Positions 23,707 to 34,778 of a stretch of DNA of 64,000 bases are shown here, one piece after another. Each line of letters opens with the position of its first letter. Position 1 is the first letter of the stretch. The translations under genes were made by a program, and so were the position numbers. Under the pieces are notes generated by a model. It ran no database searches. It had not been told where the DNA came from and saw only the letters and a list, made by a program, of their open reading frames with translations. The DNA comes from Erigeron canadensis. Its lineage: Eukaryota; Streptophyta; Magnoliopsida; Asterales; Asteraceae. Location of the stretch: the NCBI RefSeq assembly GCF_010389155.1, contig NC_057761.1:23954210-24018209 (forward strand). Reading direction: 5' to 3'.

Positions 23707-24404
23707 TTAGTAAATATATAAAACTATAGGAATGCTTCAACGATGTGATGATGATGGTAGCAGCGATAACGATAGTAGTTGTGGTAGTGGTGGGGGGGGG
23801 GATTAGTATCGGTGGCGGCGATGACGAGGAGTAGCGTGGGTTATTTATGTAAAATAGGGTAGTGTAGTTATTTTAGATGTTAACAGGTTATGTTGTAAAT
23901 TAATTTCATAAATGTATTATAAGCAAGTGTTTTCTTTTCTTTTTTTTAAGACAACCTGTTAGTTGGTTAGTGGTTCGAACAGTGACATCCAAGCGTACAA
24001 TATGCTAGAGGTTGGTACCCAAAGGAACCCCTAGAGACCAAGAGTGCGATAACAAGACCTGCATGTGTCCGAAGAGGTAAATGCCCGAAATAATGAGGAA
24101 TTAATTGTTTGTCATTCTAGCATAGATGCTACATTGACAAATTAATTACAAACAAAAGTTTATAAATTTATGTCATCAATCAAACATGGAAAGAAATACA
24201 CGAAAGTGAACAAATATATTCATTTAATTGGTCCACCTCACATGATAAATTTATAAATATTTGTTTGTACTTTGCTTGTCATTCTAACATTTCTCTTTCA
24301 ACATATCAAATTAAGTCGCTTAGAATAGAAATGAATGACATTATTAGTAGTTCAAATAAGCAGAAGAAAGGATGAAATGATTTATATAAATGTAATATAT
24401 AGAA
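23707..24404. other. Intergenic DNA with a SINE-like scrap
   Basis: No gene seen. A tRNA-like head GTTAGTTGGTTAGTGGTTCG at about 23,958 next to a T-rich run suggests an old SINE fragment, without readable ends. A G run lies near 23,792. Confidence 0.35.
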
Positions 24405-24417
24405 AAGCATGGAAAGA

Positions 24418-24635
24418 CCAATCGATCATAGATCAACTGGTACTGTCACCATGTGACCACATGAATCTATAGATTAAGGTTGCAAGTCAAAGGTTCAAAA
24501 TCTTGCCAAAGGTAAGAGGAGAAACTATACGTGTGAGAATGGTGAGTCACCAGACATGAATTCTATGCGGTGTGCGCTCTGTGTACCAAAATGGTATATG
24601 GGACCAAAGGGTTCCCACCCATTTACTTTTTTTTT
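24418..24635 (+). mobile_element. SINE ending in poly-T (218 bp) with 13-bp TSD
   Basis: AAGCATGGAAAGA (24405-24417) and AAGCATGAAAAGA (24636-24648) flank the element, one mismatch in 13. It has a B-box-like AGGTTCAAAATCTTG near 24,501 and ends with nine T residues, as Au-type plant SINEs do. It codes for nothing. Insertion presumably used LINE machinery; none is in the window. Confidence 0.82.
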
Positions 24636-24648
24636 AAGCATGAAAAGA

Positions 24649-25408
24649 GGTAAATTAGTTTCTATACAAATTTTGTTATAAGGTACATAGGAATGGCAAT
24701 TATCAATTGACTTGATATACTGTATATCTCTATCATTCGATACTTGGTATGTAAGGTTAACTAATTAAGGACAATATGAAATTATGAATGATGCATTTAA
24801 CATTTGGTTACGATTTACTAATGCCATCTTTGAATTACTCGATACTTATCATCATAATTCATAGCAGACTTTGTCAACTTTTGGATTAGTCATTCAAAAA
24901 TTGAAGAAAATGATCCGATGGAGAGAGAATCGTATATTCTTTTTAACAATGAAGGTGATTAGGTGAAACTTTTTATTTCAAACACTAACAAGATTACAAG
25001 ATACTAGTAAAAGAGAACACAAAGCTTGAATTCAAATTTAAAATAAATTTACATCAAACAAGAAAGACTATGCAACTTATGCCAATTGTATATTCATTTG
25101 TTTGTTAGATCGTGTTTTATATTTGCTAATTTCATACTAGCATTATTTTAATAATTTTTTAAATGTTGTTCTGTTAGAAAAAAAAAAAGAAAAAAAACGT
25201 CTTATGCCAATGGTATTTGGAGTCGTGTAGTATGAATTTCAATATGACAATTATCAAAAGGCATCATCTTATAACGTTGATACACTTGGGTGGCTTTTAT
25301 TCAATAATTTTTGTGATATTAGTGTTCTAGTTGGCCTAGATTAATTTTCAAATTATTACTGTTTTAGTAAAATGTAATTAGGAAAAGTGATGATCTGTGT
25401 TGTTATAC
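24649..25408. other. AT-rich intergenic DNA
   Basis: No gene, domain or bounded element recognised. Confidence 0.35.
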
Positions 25409-25735
25409 ATTTTTTAAATGTGAATTTCGTTTGAAACTTCGTGTCATGAATCGACAGCGAAAGGTATAACATACCTTATTTTAACCGGGTCCGGGCTAAA
25501 GAGCTCCTTCAAAGTAAAAATGTTTATTTCATATATCCAATGGGGGAAAACCCCTACTAATATGCCCGTAAACACGACGATTAAAAGGGGTAAACCCCGC
25601 CCCCCAGTCTTGAACCTGCTATATCCTAATCAAGCCCTAATAAAAGGACTACCTATATCTCAAAGTTGACTGAATGAGGATTCGAATCTAGGACATATAA
25701 GTCACCATCAAACCACTTGTGAAAGATCTTCACAC
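25409..25735 (-). mobile_element. SINE family S1, diverged copy 1
   Basis: Read on the minus strand it follows the same order as the copies at 26,448 and 59,803: B-box-like TAGATTCGAATCCTC, then a GTTTACCCC-type block, TATTAGTAGGGGTTTTCCCC, AAATAAACATTTTTACTTTG, and a GTGAATTTCG-type end with an A-rich tail (here T-rich at about 25,409). It is more diverged than the other two. Target duplication not found. Confidence 0.75.
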
Positions 25736-26430
25736 AATCACACATCCTAAATTTATAATGTATGTTACCAAAAAAACAACAAGAAAATGATAATAACAAC
25801 CTTAAAGACTTTCAATAACAATTTATTACATACTTAAAAACTAGTACATTTTATTGTAAAAGTTACTCCTTGAATTTCTTAATAACAATATACAAATTTT
25901 AATGCACCAAGTTAAATTTTACTGAGAGCCTGAATTTTTAAAATCACATGTTAATTTTAATAAAATATTTAAAAATTATAATGTGAGAGTAATTAATCCA
26001 ATTTCAATGTATAATAATACCACTTTCATTTCTTCCATATATAATTATATTATATATTTAACGGGTGGTACGCAAACCTTGATCAACAATTTCCGTTTCT
26101 TTGTTATCACCCCTAAAAAAAACCATACGGACACTACTCCGAAGACAAATTTCTTAGAAAGACTCGAACCCAAACCTTTATCTTTAGAAAAAGAAAACCC
26201 TCCTCACCGTGTAACATATGGATGGCTAATCCTTCTAAGAAGATTGGTTATACAAACATTACTATTTTTTTTTCTTAAAATCCACTAAATTCAATTCACG
26301 CCGTCTTTAACGTCATAGTGAAATAATCCAAACATGAAAGACCTTATTAATTTACCTATTTAAATTTGTGAAATGATATTCGTACAATTTGTTTTAATAG
26401 ATTTATCACAATTATACATTATTGACTTGT
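25736..26430. other. AT-rich intergenic DNA
   Basis: No gene supported. An open frame near 25,983-26,288 lacks recognisable features; part of it (about 26,140-26,230, CTCGAACCCAAACC) resembles a reversed tRNA-like SINE head. Confidence 0.35.
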
Positions 26431-26447
26431 ATAATACAATTAACTGT

Positions 26448-26774
26448 TCTTGAGCATTAGCTTAATGATTGAAAGATCATCCTTCCATTCATGAGGTCTT
26501 GAGTTCAAGCCTTGAGGAGGACATAAGGAAGTCCCTTTATGAGGACTTGACTTGGGTTTACCTAGGTCTAAGTCTGAAGAGGCAGGGTTTACCCCTATTA
26601 ATCGTCGTGTCTTCTGGCAGATTAGTAGGGGGTTTTCACCAATCGGGTATTTGAAATAGACATTTCTACTTCGAGAGAGCTCTCTAGCTCGGATCCGGTT
26701 AAGACAACGTATGCTAGACCTCTCGATGTCGAATCGCGACACGAAGTTTTCAGCGAAATTCACCTTTAAAAAAA
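26448..26774 (+). mobile_element. SINE family S1, copy 2 (327 bp) with perfect 17-bp TSD
   Basis: ATAATACAATTAACTGT flanks the element exactly at 26431-26447 and 26775-26791. The head is tRNA-like (TTGAGTTCAAGCC as B box) and the body carries TTTACCCCTATTAATCGTCG, followed by AAATTCACCTTT and an A tail. Long TSD, A tail and Pol III boxes identify a SINE. The perfect TSD points to recent insertion. Confidence 0.93.
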
Positions 26775-26919
26775 ATAATACAATTAACTGTAAAACTTAT
26801 ATATTATGATACCTTCATCAAATATATAAATATAATGATACAAATACCAACTCTTTAAATTTAATTCATTACTTACACACTTCAAATTTCGTTTGAGAAA
26901 AAAGTACACCACTAGCAAG

Positions 26920-27190
26920 TTGACGGTGTAGATATTTTGAAGAGGAAGGGACATGAGATATTTAGTTAGATGTTATGGTTTGTGAAGTGACACATGGGAA
27001 TGGAGTTTTTTTTCTTTCTTTCTTTCTTGATTATCGTTCAATTGGTTGGATGGTGGGTTGGTCTCATTGGTAATTAGAATTCATTCATTGTGTTGCTTTT
27101 TATTGTGTTGCTTTTTTTAGACTTTTAATTAAATTACACTGACGCTCTTTTTGTGACACGTGGTGGGTGGCTTTTAGCTAAGTCACTATG
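26920..27190. repeat. Third block of the duplicated PRR upstream region
   Basis: GTGTAGATATTTTGAA, GATGTTATGGT, GTGACACATGGGAATGG and GACACGTGGTGG occur in the same order and orientation as at 16,909-17,110 upstream of the PRR gene. The distance to block two is larger here because a solo LTR and SINEs lie between. A TTTC repeat interrupts the middle. Confidence 0.7.
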
Positions 27191-27632
27191 TGTACGCGCG
27201 TCAACCCGCTAATCATGAATTTTTGTCTATATATATATTGCTTTTGTTATCTTTTAAAAATTGTAAACAGAAAATGACATTTAAGTTTTAATATAGCAAA
27301 AAACGAGGTATTGCAACGGGTGTTAACAGAATTGTTATATACTCCGTAATTTCGTATATTATTTATACTCGTTTTAGATTTTATAACAAATCATTATATG
27401 CATTATGAGTTGACTGTATATATAACAATATACAAATCTATTATACATACATTATTAGCAAGTTGTTACTCGTAAATGGTGATAAAGTTTTTTTCAAAAA
27501 GGAACAATAAAAATTCAAGTGATATATAAATATGAAGAATGATGAAGTTGAGTAATCATACAGTTTTGTACTCGTAATACATAGCGTAGGAGATATATAT
27601 ATATATATATATATATATGGGGATGGTAATAT

Positions 27633-27792
27633 AAGGCTGTCGGGTATCTAAGCTTAGGTGTGGAACACTCACATATTGTTTTTTTAATCCATAAAAATCA
27701 TGGGGGCCCATGCATTTATTCATTAAACAATAAATAGTAAATTATTAGTATGTGAGGGGTTCTACACCTAAGCTTAGGTGCCGGACAACCTT
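27633..27792. mobile_element. Small MITE (160 bp) with ~45-bp inverted repeats
   Basis: AAGGCTGTCGGGTATCTAAG at the left pairs with the right end CTTAGGTGCCGGACAACCTT, and pairing continues through GCTTAGGTGTRGAAC and CTCACATA. The flanks are TA-rich, so the target duplication (TA or TATA) cannot be fixed. It fits a TA-inserting MITE. An AT microsatellite borders it on the left (about 27,594-27,618). Confidence 0.75.
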
Positions 27793-27828
27793 ATATTTCC
27801 TTGTCCCTATATATATACATACTAATAT

Positions 27829-27862
27829 ATTAGCATGGTATCTACGCGTTGCAGCGGATATC
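27829..27862 (-). mobile_element. Helitron-like 3' terminus
   Basis: Reversed, the sequence reads a short GC-rich hairpin (CCGCTGCAACGCGTAGA) followed by ACCATGCTAAT, ending in CTAAT (CTRRT). A sister terminus with the same spacer CATGCTAGT is at 45,716-45,750. Only the 3' end is recognised; the 5' end and length are unknown. Confidence 0.5.
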
Positions 27863-29140
27863 ATTGACAACGTGTTCGATGTTGTGATTACCAAAAACAA
27901 AAACAATTAATATAAGTTTGAGAAGTGTGAATATTAAGGGTAATTTAGAGAAAAAAATACTTTATTTCTTGAAATAAAATGAATCAGTTCTTTTTAATTT
28001 TAATATAGGTGATAATAAAAATAAATAAGTATAGATTTGAATTGAATAAAGGAGGATAATTTTATACATTCATATAGTTACATTTTTAACACTTAGGAGA
28101 GATAGTGATATATATTTTTTATAATATAGTATAGATAGAAAAAAAAAAATACCTACTTTCATGCTTTAAACTCTTACTAAAACTTCTAATTATATATTAA
28201 ATCAACATATGTTTGTCCACTTTTAGGGACTGAACATAATTTCACAAGTCTCGTTCTCATTTCACCAGAAAGTAATACCGAATCCATGTCCATGGATGTA
28301 CAAATTTACATCACACCATTCAAACATGCAACACATAGCTGTTTCTTAACAAATTTATCACCTCTTTAAAGTTATGGTTTAGATGTATGTACAATGGGTA
28401 GTGATATATAGACTATTTATACCGTTCAAACACTATCAAATTTATGTTTTAAGGTATCATATCATATCATATCATATCATATCATATGGTATAAAAGATA
28501 TGAGTAAATAGTGTGTGAAGAAAAGTGTAATTGACTTGAAGATCAATAAACCATCAATAACATACCATTTGGTTGCTACCCTGAGATAAATTTAAGGGGA
28601 AAAGGATATATCCTTTTTTTCATCAACATTGTTCGGGGAATGATTATGCAATATTTCAAATGCACTATTATGCCAAATCATGTGAAAACCTACCACTTGA
28701 TTGAAAATAAAATTTGATACATCAATCGATTAATAGAATATATCTATCATATCATAAAATGTTGAAAACTCTATGTATGCCAATTGGCTTGTGTGCAACT
28801 GAAAGATATTTTTTCATGCTCAAAGTTTTTTTTTTCCCCCTACATTTATTAAAAAGACACAGAAACATCAAACAATTTCACACACGAATTCCTACGTATA
28901 TGTCATCAACTAAATTAATTTTTGATTCCACTTCTTTCATTTATCTCTATTTTGTAATGTGTTAAGACGGGTTCCAATTCTTGAACAAAGGTAGTCAAGA
29001 AAGATAGATATTGGTCAGATTCGAATATCTTTTTGTTGTTTTCTTTTAACTTCTAAAAGTTTTGGGCTCATCAAATAGTTCTCAAATGGGAGCCCCACAC
29101 CCAAAAGATACCACAAATCCACAATAGATAGCATCAGAAA
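27863..29140. other. AT-rich intergenic DNA with an ATCAT microsatellite
   Basis: No gene seen. A (CATAT) repeat lies at about 28,455-28,487. Confidence 0.4.
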
Positions 29141-29318
29141 TCTTGATTTTTTCATATACTGATAAATGCATTTCATACACTTGTTATAGAGAAATATCCC
29201 CCAACCCTTTTGTGTGGTCAAAGACTACTCTCGCAACCCCACCCGTACGAATGCCTCTTAGCACACATGGACATCTTTTTTGCCATCAACGTGAAACATT
29301 ATCCATTGTGCATGATAT

Positions 29319-29510
29319 TTGTTCCTTGGTTTGGGACTTCGGGTTGAGGACCGCAAGAGGGTGGTCATTGACATTGAATATTTGAATACAAAAGAAACCA
29401 CAAATATAAAGGCCAAGCAAGCAGCAACAGCTTTGGCAAAATGGGTAGGCTTCCTTGAGAAAACACTTAAACAAAAAGCTGCACTTGGCTTAAAATCATG
29501 GGTTTAGTAT
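29319..29510 (+). pseudogene. Possible gene fragment whose end is disrupted by a MITE
   Basis: An open frame reads LGLRVEDRKRVVIDIEYLN, then an Ala/Lys-rich helical stretch (KAKQAATALAKWVGF) and LEKTLKQKAALGLKS. Its composition looks like real protein, but I do not recognise the family, and no ATG or upstream exon was found in this frame. A Mutator-type MITE starts at 29,500 and replaces the last codons with Trp-Val-stop. Without the insertion the frame would go on for about ten more codons. It may be an exon or the remnant of a gene. Confidence 0.35.
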
Positions 29511-29791
29511 CCGAAAGCGTAAGAAACTTTTACACATTTCTTATTGTATGAATGAAACTTACATTTGGTGCATTGTAGGAAGAAATTTTGTAAAACTGTT
29601 CAAATTATGTAACATTTTTATATGCACCAATCAGAAACTTACACGTGACAGATCATATCTTTTGCCACGTATACAATTTTACATTATTTGAACAATTTTC
29701 GAAAGTTTCTTCCTACAATGCACCAAATATAAGTTACATTCATACAATAGTAAAACTATAAAAGTTTCTTTCACTCCTAGATACTAAACCC
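29500..29791. mobile_element. Mutator-type foldback MITE (292 bp), perfect 9-bp TSD TAAAATCAT
   Basis: TAAAATCAT lies at 29491-29499 and 29792-29800. The ends are inverted (GGGTTTAGTATC and GATACTAAACCC) and the arms pair for about 100 bases, including TTTGGTGCATTGTAGGAAGA. The loop holds CCAATCAGAAACTTACACGT, shared with the element at 19,243. A 9-bp TSD is typical of Mutator-like elements. It has no coding capacity. Confidence 0.93.
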
Positions 29792-30237
29792 TAAAATCAT
29801 TTATTTCCATTGATTGGGTGCACTGGTACAGTTGACAAACGATTAAGAAAACAAACAAAAAGAAAGTGCATCATTCCTTTGCTTCAAAGCTGCATATTGA
29901 TCAGTACTATATTAAATAAATGAGCAATGCCGCAATTTTAACTAACTTACTTGAGAACTGATCTATTTGGGTTGTGTTTTTATGTCTTTATGCCATATGC
30001 ACAAGTCCTAAAGTTGGCTAAAAAAGTGAATACATAAAATAGGCGACCCGTAAGTATGACCCATATCGACCTAATACTCTATCTATAAAAACTTGAAACG
30101 TTTCAAGCATTGACAAAAAAAAAAAAAAAGAAGCTTTCATGTCAATTAACCTGCCATTGCCCATATCGACCCGTAAGTATGACCCATTTCAACCTGAACT
30201 CCCAAGCTGTAACCCTTCCCAAGATAACAAACATTTG

Positions 30238-30825
30238 CCACCCCTAAGAAGGCAGTCAGCAACTGATTTCATACATTTAAACTAACCTAACAAATGCACT
30301 TCTGATTTGGTTCAAAAACATATCTTTCATGTGCATGTTCATACACCAAAACGATAAAATATAGTAAAAATGAGAGGGTAAAATTTGTTTGTTTCGTGGC
30401 AATAGTCTAGGCTCACATACTGATCAGAAATATCTACCATTTAAAATTAGACTTCATTTAGAAAGCAGAGCAAATCAACATCCGCCAACCAAAATGTGGC
30501 TTCATCTGCAGATCCACAGCTCCTCTAGCAACCCCTAAGAAGTCTGTAGCAACTAGTTCGGAACATTTAAACCAAGCAACATACGCACTTCTGTTTTGGT
30601 TCAAAACATGTATTCACATCCACGTTACACTTTCATACACTTAAACTTAAAAAGACAACTATGAAGAAAAAAGTGCAGCATTTGTCTGTTTTACAGCAAC
30701 AGTCTAGCATCGCATGATCAGAAGTATCTTCCAGTTAAAGTTGGACTGAGTTATAAAAGCAAAGCAAATCTACTTCCCTCGACCAAAATGTGGGTCCATC
30801 GGCAGCTGCATAGCTCCACTCAGAT
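30238..30825. repeat. Diverged ~290-bp tandem duplication
   Basis: Two head-to-tail copies (about 30,238-30,529 and 30,530-30,825) share CACTTCTGWTTTGGTTCAAA, GCATGATCAGAAGTATCT-type blocks and CCAAAATGTGG in the same order. No open frame is kept. It lies 2.6-3.2 kb beyond the end of the first uncharacterised family gene and may be part of its 3' region. Confidence 0.8.
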
Positions 30826-30879
30826 CTTTCAAAGAGCATACCATCTAGTTTTGTACTCATTTTGCATAAATTTCACAAA

Positions 30880-30945
30880 GCTTGGCTACAATTATCCTGC
30901 TTCAGTTTAAAGGCTGCTACCACCACCGGGCCTTGTTCATGTCCC
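30880..30945 (-). other. Candidate last exon of the uncharacterised gene at 33.4-34.3 kb
   Basis: On the minus strand a good acceptor (TTATGTTGTAG) precedes GGACATGAACAAGGCCCGG, opening GHEQGPVVVAAFKLKQDNC and a stop shortly after. A similar stretch occurs at about 32,860-32,910 (TATCCTGTTTCAAACCCGGC). The repetition alongside the gene family suggests a transcribed part, but linkage to the upstream gene is a guess. Confidence 0.25.
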
Positions 30946-31261
30946 TACAACATAAAGAAATCTCCAGAATGGTCAACAGCCATATCTTTCTCAGCTCCTT
31001 AACTTACATCCCATGAGAAGGCTTAATGCTTTATTGATTAAATGAAAGCTAAGCCTTTCAATACTATTTATTACATAGTCTCTATAAATGATTTTGAAAT
31101 CACGATAACTTACCAGATCTCCCAAATAATGTTATTTATTTTTTAAGAACAATAGAAGAATAGAATACTAAATGCAAGACCGATATACTGATAATATGTT
31201 TACAATAATGAGATACAAAGGGTATATATAGACTTATGTACATAACATATATCAAGTCATG

Positions 31262-31345
31262 CACATAGGGGTGTAAAAAAAGGGTCATAGGGGGAACCCT
31301 AGCCCCGGTACGACAATCGGATACCACTAGGCCAACTCTTTGTTG
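31262..31345 (-). mobile_element. Short SINE with tRNA-like head
   Basis: Minus strand reads GTTGGCCTAGTGGTATCCGA (A-box-like), GGGGCTAGGGTTCCCCC (B-box-like) and ends CCCTTTTTTT. It interrupts sequence that is otherwise repeated near 32,350-32,410 (GGGTATATATAGACT), which places it as a later insertion. Confidence 0.6.
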
Positions 31346-33450
31346 GAAGAGATACACATTGGTCACAAGGTGCTTCGCCTGTGCACCAATACAAGAAAAA
31401 AGTGTGCGGTAAAACAAACATTTTGGAGGAAAAGAGCCAAAAACAGGACATCAGCATCAAAAGAAACCAACGGCATGCAATTGATGGATTTGTTTTACTT
31501 CAAATTCTGTGAATTGTACTAAACTTGGGACTTGTACGTAATAAGGGAGTGGGTATAGTTTCATATATTATACTTACATAGTTACATGCTCCATATGTTG
31601 GTATGTATAATGGAATGAGATGAAGGTTTAGGTCTGCCCTAACCTTCCTTAACTCCACATAACTAACCATTAAAGCATAACGGCAAGTAAATGAGACTGA
31701 AAAATGACTTAGTATGAACAGACTGGCAATGGTGCTAGAAAAAAAAAACTGTTACTAAATGAGTAACATGAACACATGCAGGCGTGTGGTTGGATCTCGA
31801 AATTTTCAGGTGACACGTCTAACTGAAAATATAGAACACGAACATGATGCTTGACTGCTTGTGATGCTTAATTTGCACTCTCAGACTCTCAGTGGGTGCA
31901 ACACGGCTGCTTCATACATTCAAATTGGTACGTTCTGATGCCATTTAATTTATGACATAGTTGATTATAATCCTAATAGAAGACTTATATATAGATTTTG
32001 CATTTCAAAAAAATCCCGAAAAAAAGGTTATATATTTACCGAAATTTCCTAACAAGGTTACAACGGGTCAAGGGGAATGTAAGATGTTTTTGAACAAAAA
32101 AAGGGATTACTGGATTAGAACTTAACTTTTGTCAGAAAAAAGTAACACAACTTCATTAATTTTAAAAACAAAGTAAAATAATATCCAAAATGTTTTAAAA
32201 ATAGATAACAAATAATCCAAAATTTTCTAATTGAGGAACCAAATTTAGTGTTCATAAAAGTAAATATTGCCTTTTTTTGCTAATTTTGAAACTTATGTTC
32301 CTCTATGTTAAAAATACTTTCGGTTCCCCTAAATAGGAAATTTATGTAAGTATTTTACACAAGGGTATATATAGACTCATATACGTAACCTAAATCAAAT
32401 CCTACACACACCCGCACCTAAATTTGGTCGTCCGACCTACATTTGCATTCTAACACTATTCAAGCATGATAATGGTAGTATTGTACCATCTCCAAAATAT
32501 ATAGCAGCAAAGAAGCTTTACATTAGAAATCAGAAATCAGGTATCTGGAAATTCACACATAAGTACATAGGAATACAGCTTCCTGTAACTTTATTTATAA
32601 GCTGAGAATACACAAAATCTATAGGTCACAAATTTAACCGATTCACAAATTAATGGTTCATTATGAGTTGTATTTTGAATTAGATGAATTGAATAAAATA
32701 AATTTAAGCAAAAAGGGGAGCATTTCAGGAGGGTAAGAGGGTCCAAAGTTGGTCAAAATCTGATTTTAATGCATACAACCTCCTATATAATTTAAATTAT
32801 TGCAGATTATTATCAGTGTACTTGTAAAGTTGTAATCATGAAACGAGCCATTTGATCCTTGCTACAACTATCCTGTTTCAAACCCGGCCACCATGACTCA
32901 TTAAACACTCAGTCCAACCTACTCATCTCAACACCTCAAATAGACCTCCACACCTCAGATAAAAACAAAAACACAAACAGTGTGAAAATGTGAATAGTGC
33001 ATAGGCACAGAGCATAACTTGTTAACAGTTATAGATAGTCCCAACCTATGGATGTAGCCAAATAAATGCACAATTAGTTAATGGTTACAAATATTTCCCA
33101 ACTAAGAAAGGTGAATTTACTACACTTGAAATTACAGTGTAGTCAGGAAAGTTTGGTGTAATCAGAATTAAAAGTAGACAGGCATCACAGAAGAAGCTCA
33201 TTTTCTACAAACTAATTCACTGGACAAAGATAACCAACCTCAATGAACAATTGGTAACTAAGGAGTAATTAAGACAAGATTATTAAAAAAATCTTCCTAT
33301 GATCCAACAGACAATGCAGATAATCTTAACATTCAGATATACAAACAATCAAGATATATCTTAACCATAATTCTATTAAAAAAAATCCAATTAAAGATCA
33401 CAGAGACCAGAAGCATCAACATTATAACACATAAACAGAAAGTACACGGA
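31346..33450. other. 3' flank of the uncharacterised gene; part of a duplicated unit
   Basis: No separate gene seen. The stretch 32,440-33,060 has counterparts at about 35,840-36,100 and 39,480-39,720 (shared CAAGCATGA, TATAGCAGC, GAAGCTTYACAT), so it belongs to the tandemly repeated unit of the gene family. Confidence 0.5.
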
Positions 33451-34302
33451 CTAACCCTCTGAACACTGAAGAGCTTTACCCGTGGAGACTGAAGAATTTC
33501 TCAATTGCCCTCTTTTCTTCTTTATGTCACCACGCTCTGCTGCAGCCCATGACTTCAATGAAGAACAAGGCTGAAACTTCTTCCACACATCACCATCACC
33601 ATTATGAATCAGAGACTTGTTTGTAATTATGTTATCACCACTCATCAATGACTTGCCTTTCTTATCGCCAACTTCCCAAACATTCTTTCTCCTATACAAC
33701 GTCTTTTCAGATATCCAAGATCGGTTACTTGTATCGATAATGGTAACCTCTGTTTTCAAAGACCCTGAAAGATCCAAATCACCTTTCTCCTCCACTTTTA
33801 CGTGCTCCCCTGACTTTCTCTCTCGATTTACTTCCCTAACAGTCCGTTTACGTTTTAAAGTCCTAGCCAATGGGAACAGCGCTATCTTTAAATCTTGATT
33901 GACTTTCTTGACTGTTCGTCTACGTTTCACAGTCCATTTCAACGGAAACGACCATGAAATCTTGTCTGAATTCCTTAAATTTCTCTTAGTATTTTCAGTG
34001 AGCTCTGAAAATACATCATTAAACCCACGCATCGCGCTATCAGCAGATTTATCAAGATCATTTCTTGTAACGGTGGGAGCAAGATCGCGATCTACATGCT
34101 TGTACAATCCAGAAAGAAAGCCTTCAAGGTCAGTATCATCGGTATCTGGAAACCCTTTGGAGGCATGGAGACGGCGAAGCCAATTAGATGTTTGCGCGAT
34201 TGTCCAAATAGGGGAACTCATTGATTGGAGGCGGTTGTGATGATCAAAATGGGGAGGCGGCGGAGAAGACTTGGGATGTGAATTTAGGGTTTTATAATCC
34301 AC
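33451..34302 (-). CDS. Uncharacterised plant protein, tandem family member A
   Basis: An open frame of 283 residues. I do not recognise a named family. It shares with the gene at 40,060 an N-terminal motif (SNWLRRLHASKGFPDTDD here, STWLQRLYTSKGFQDSD there) and a later block (TEVTIIDTSNRSW, then LYRRKNVWEVGDKKGKS). Between them are Lys/Arg-rich stretches such as KWTVKRRRTVKKVN and a near repeat LKRKRTVREVNRERK, which look like nuclear localisation signals. No signal peptide or membrane segment. It ends at a TAG at 33,451, but the sister copies have a splice donor at this place, so further exons toward lower coordinates are possible. A nuclear role is inference. Confidence 0.65.
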   Translation of the reverse strand: MDYKTLNSHPKSSPPPPHFDHHNRLQSMSSPIWTIAQTSNWLRRLHASKGFPDTDDTDLEGFLSGLYKHVDRDLAPTVTRNDLDKSADSAMRGFNDVFSELTENTKRNLRNSDKISWSFPLKWTVKRRRTVKKVNQDLKIALFPLARTLKRKRTVREVNRERKSGEHVKVEEKGDLDLSGSLKTEVTIIDTSNRSWISEKTLYRRKNVWEVGDKKGKSLMSGDNIITNKSLIHNGDGDVWKKFQPCSSLKSWAAAERGDIKKKRGQLRNSSVSTGKALQCSEG

Positions 34303-34778
34303 AATAAGAAGGTAAATTTATAGGAGAGAATAAAAGAGAGTAATGTGGACTCTAAGACCTCTTTAATGCCCCACTTACATCAACATTGCAACTAGTTCCT
34401 GTTATTCTTATTTGAGTAAGCTACAAATTCTTCCCTGTGCTCAATCAGTGGTATTGGACTTTGTCCAAAAGATTCAAAATGCACAAATTGGGTCTAAAAT
34501 AGTTTCAAAAGCACAATCAAAAGTCCATCCACGATTTGCATTGATGATCAGGGCCATGGTCAGGCATCTTATGTGCAAAGGTTAAAAGCTGAAGGGCATT
34601 TTTTTCAACCTTTTAAACTTGAGTAACTAGCCTAATGTGGTTCTTAAACTGGAGTATAAAGCCTAAAGGGGAAATGAAAGTCATTTCTTAAACTTATTAT
34701 TTTTATGGAGCTCGCATGTAGAGAAAAAGCATGTCATGCAAATCAAAACTGCATACTTGTTAATGAATACGCAGAAGT
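34303..34778. other. Upstream region of family gene A
   Basis: Should hold the promoter of the minus-strand gene. No clear TATA box or named element singled out. Confidence 0.3.
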
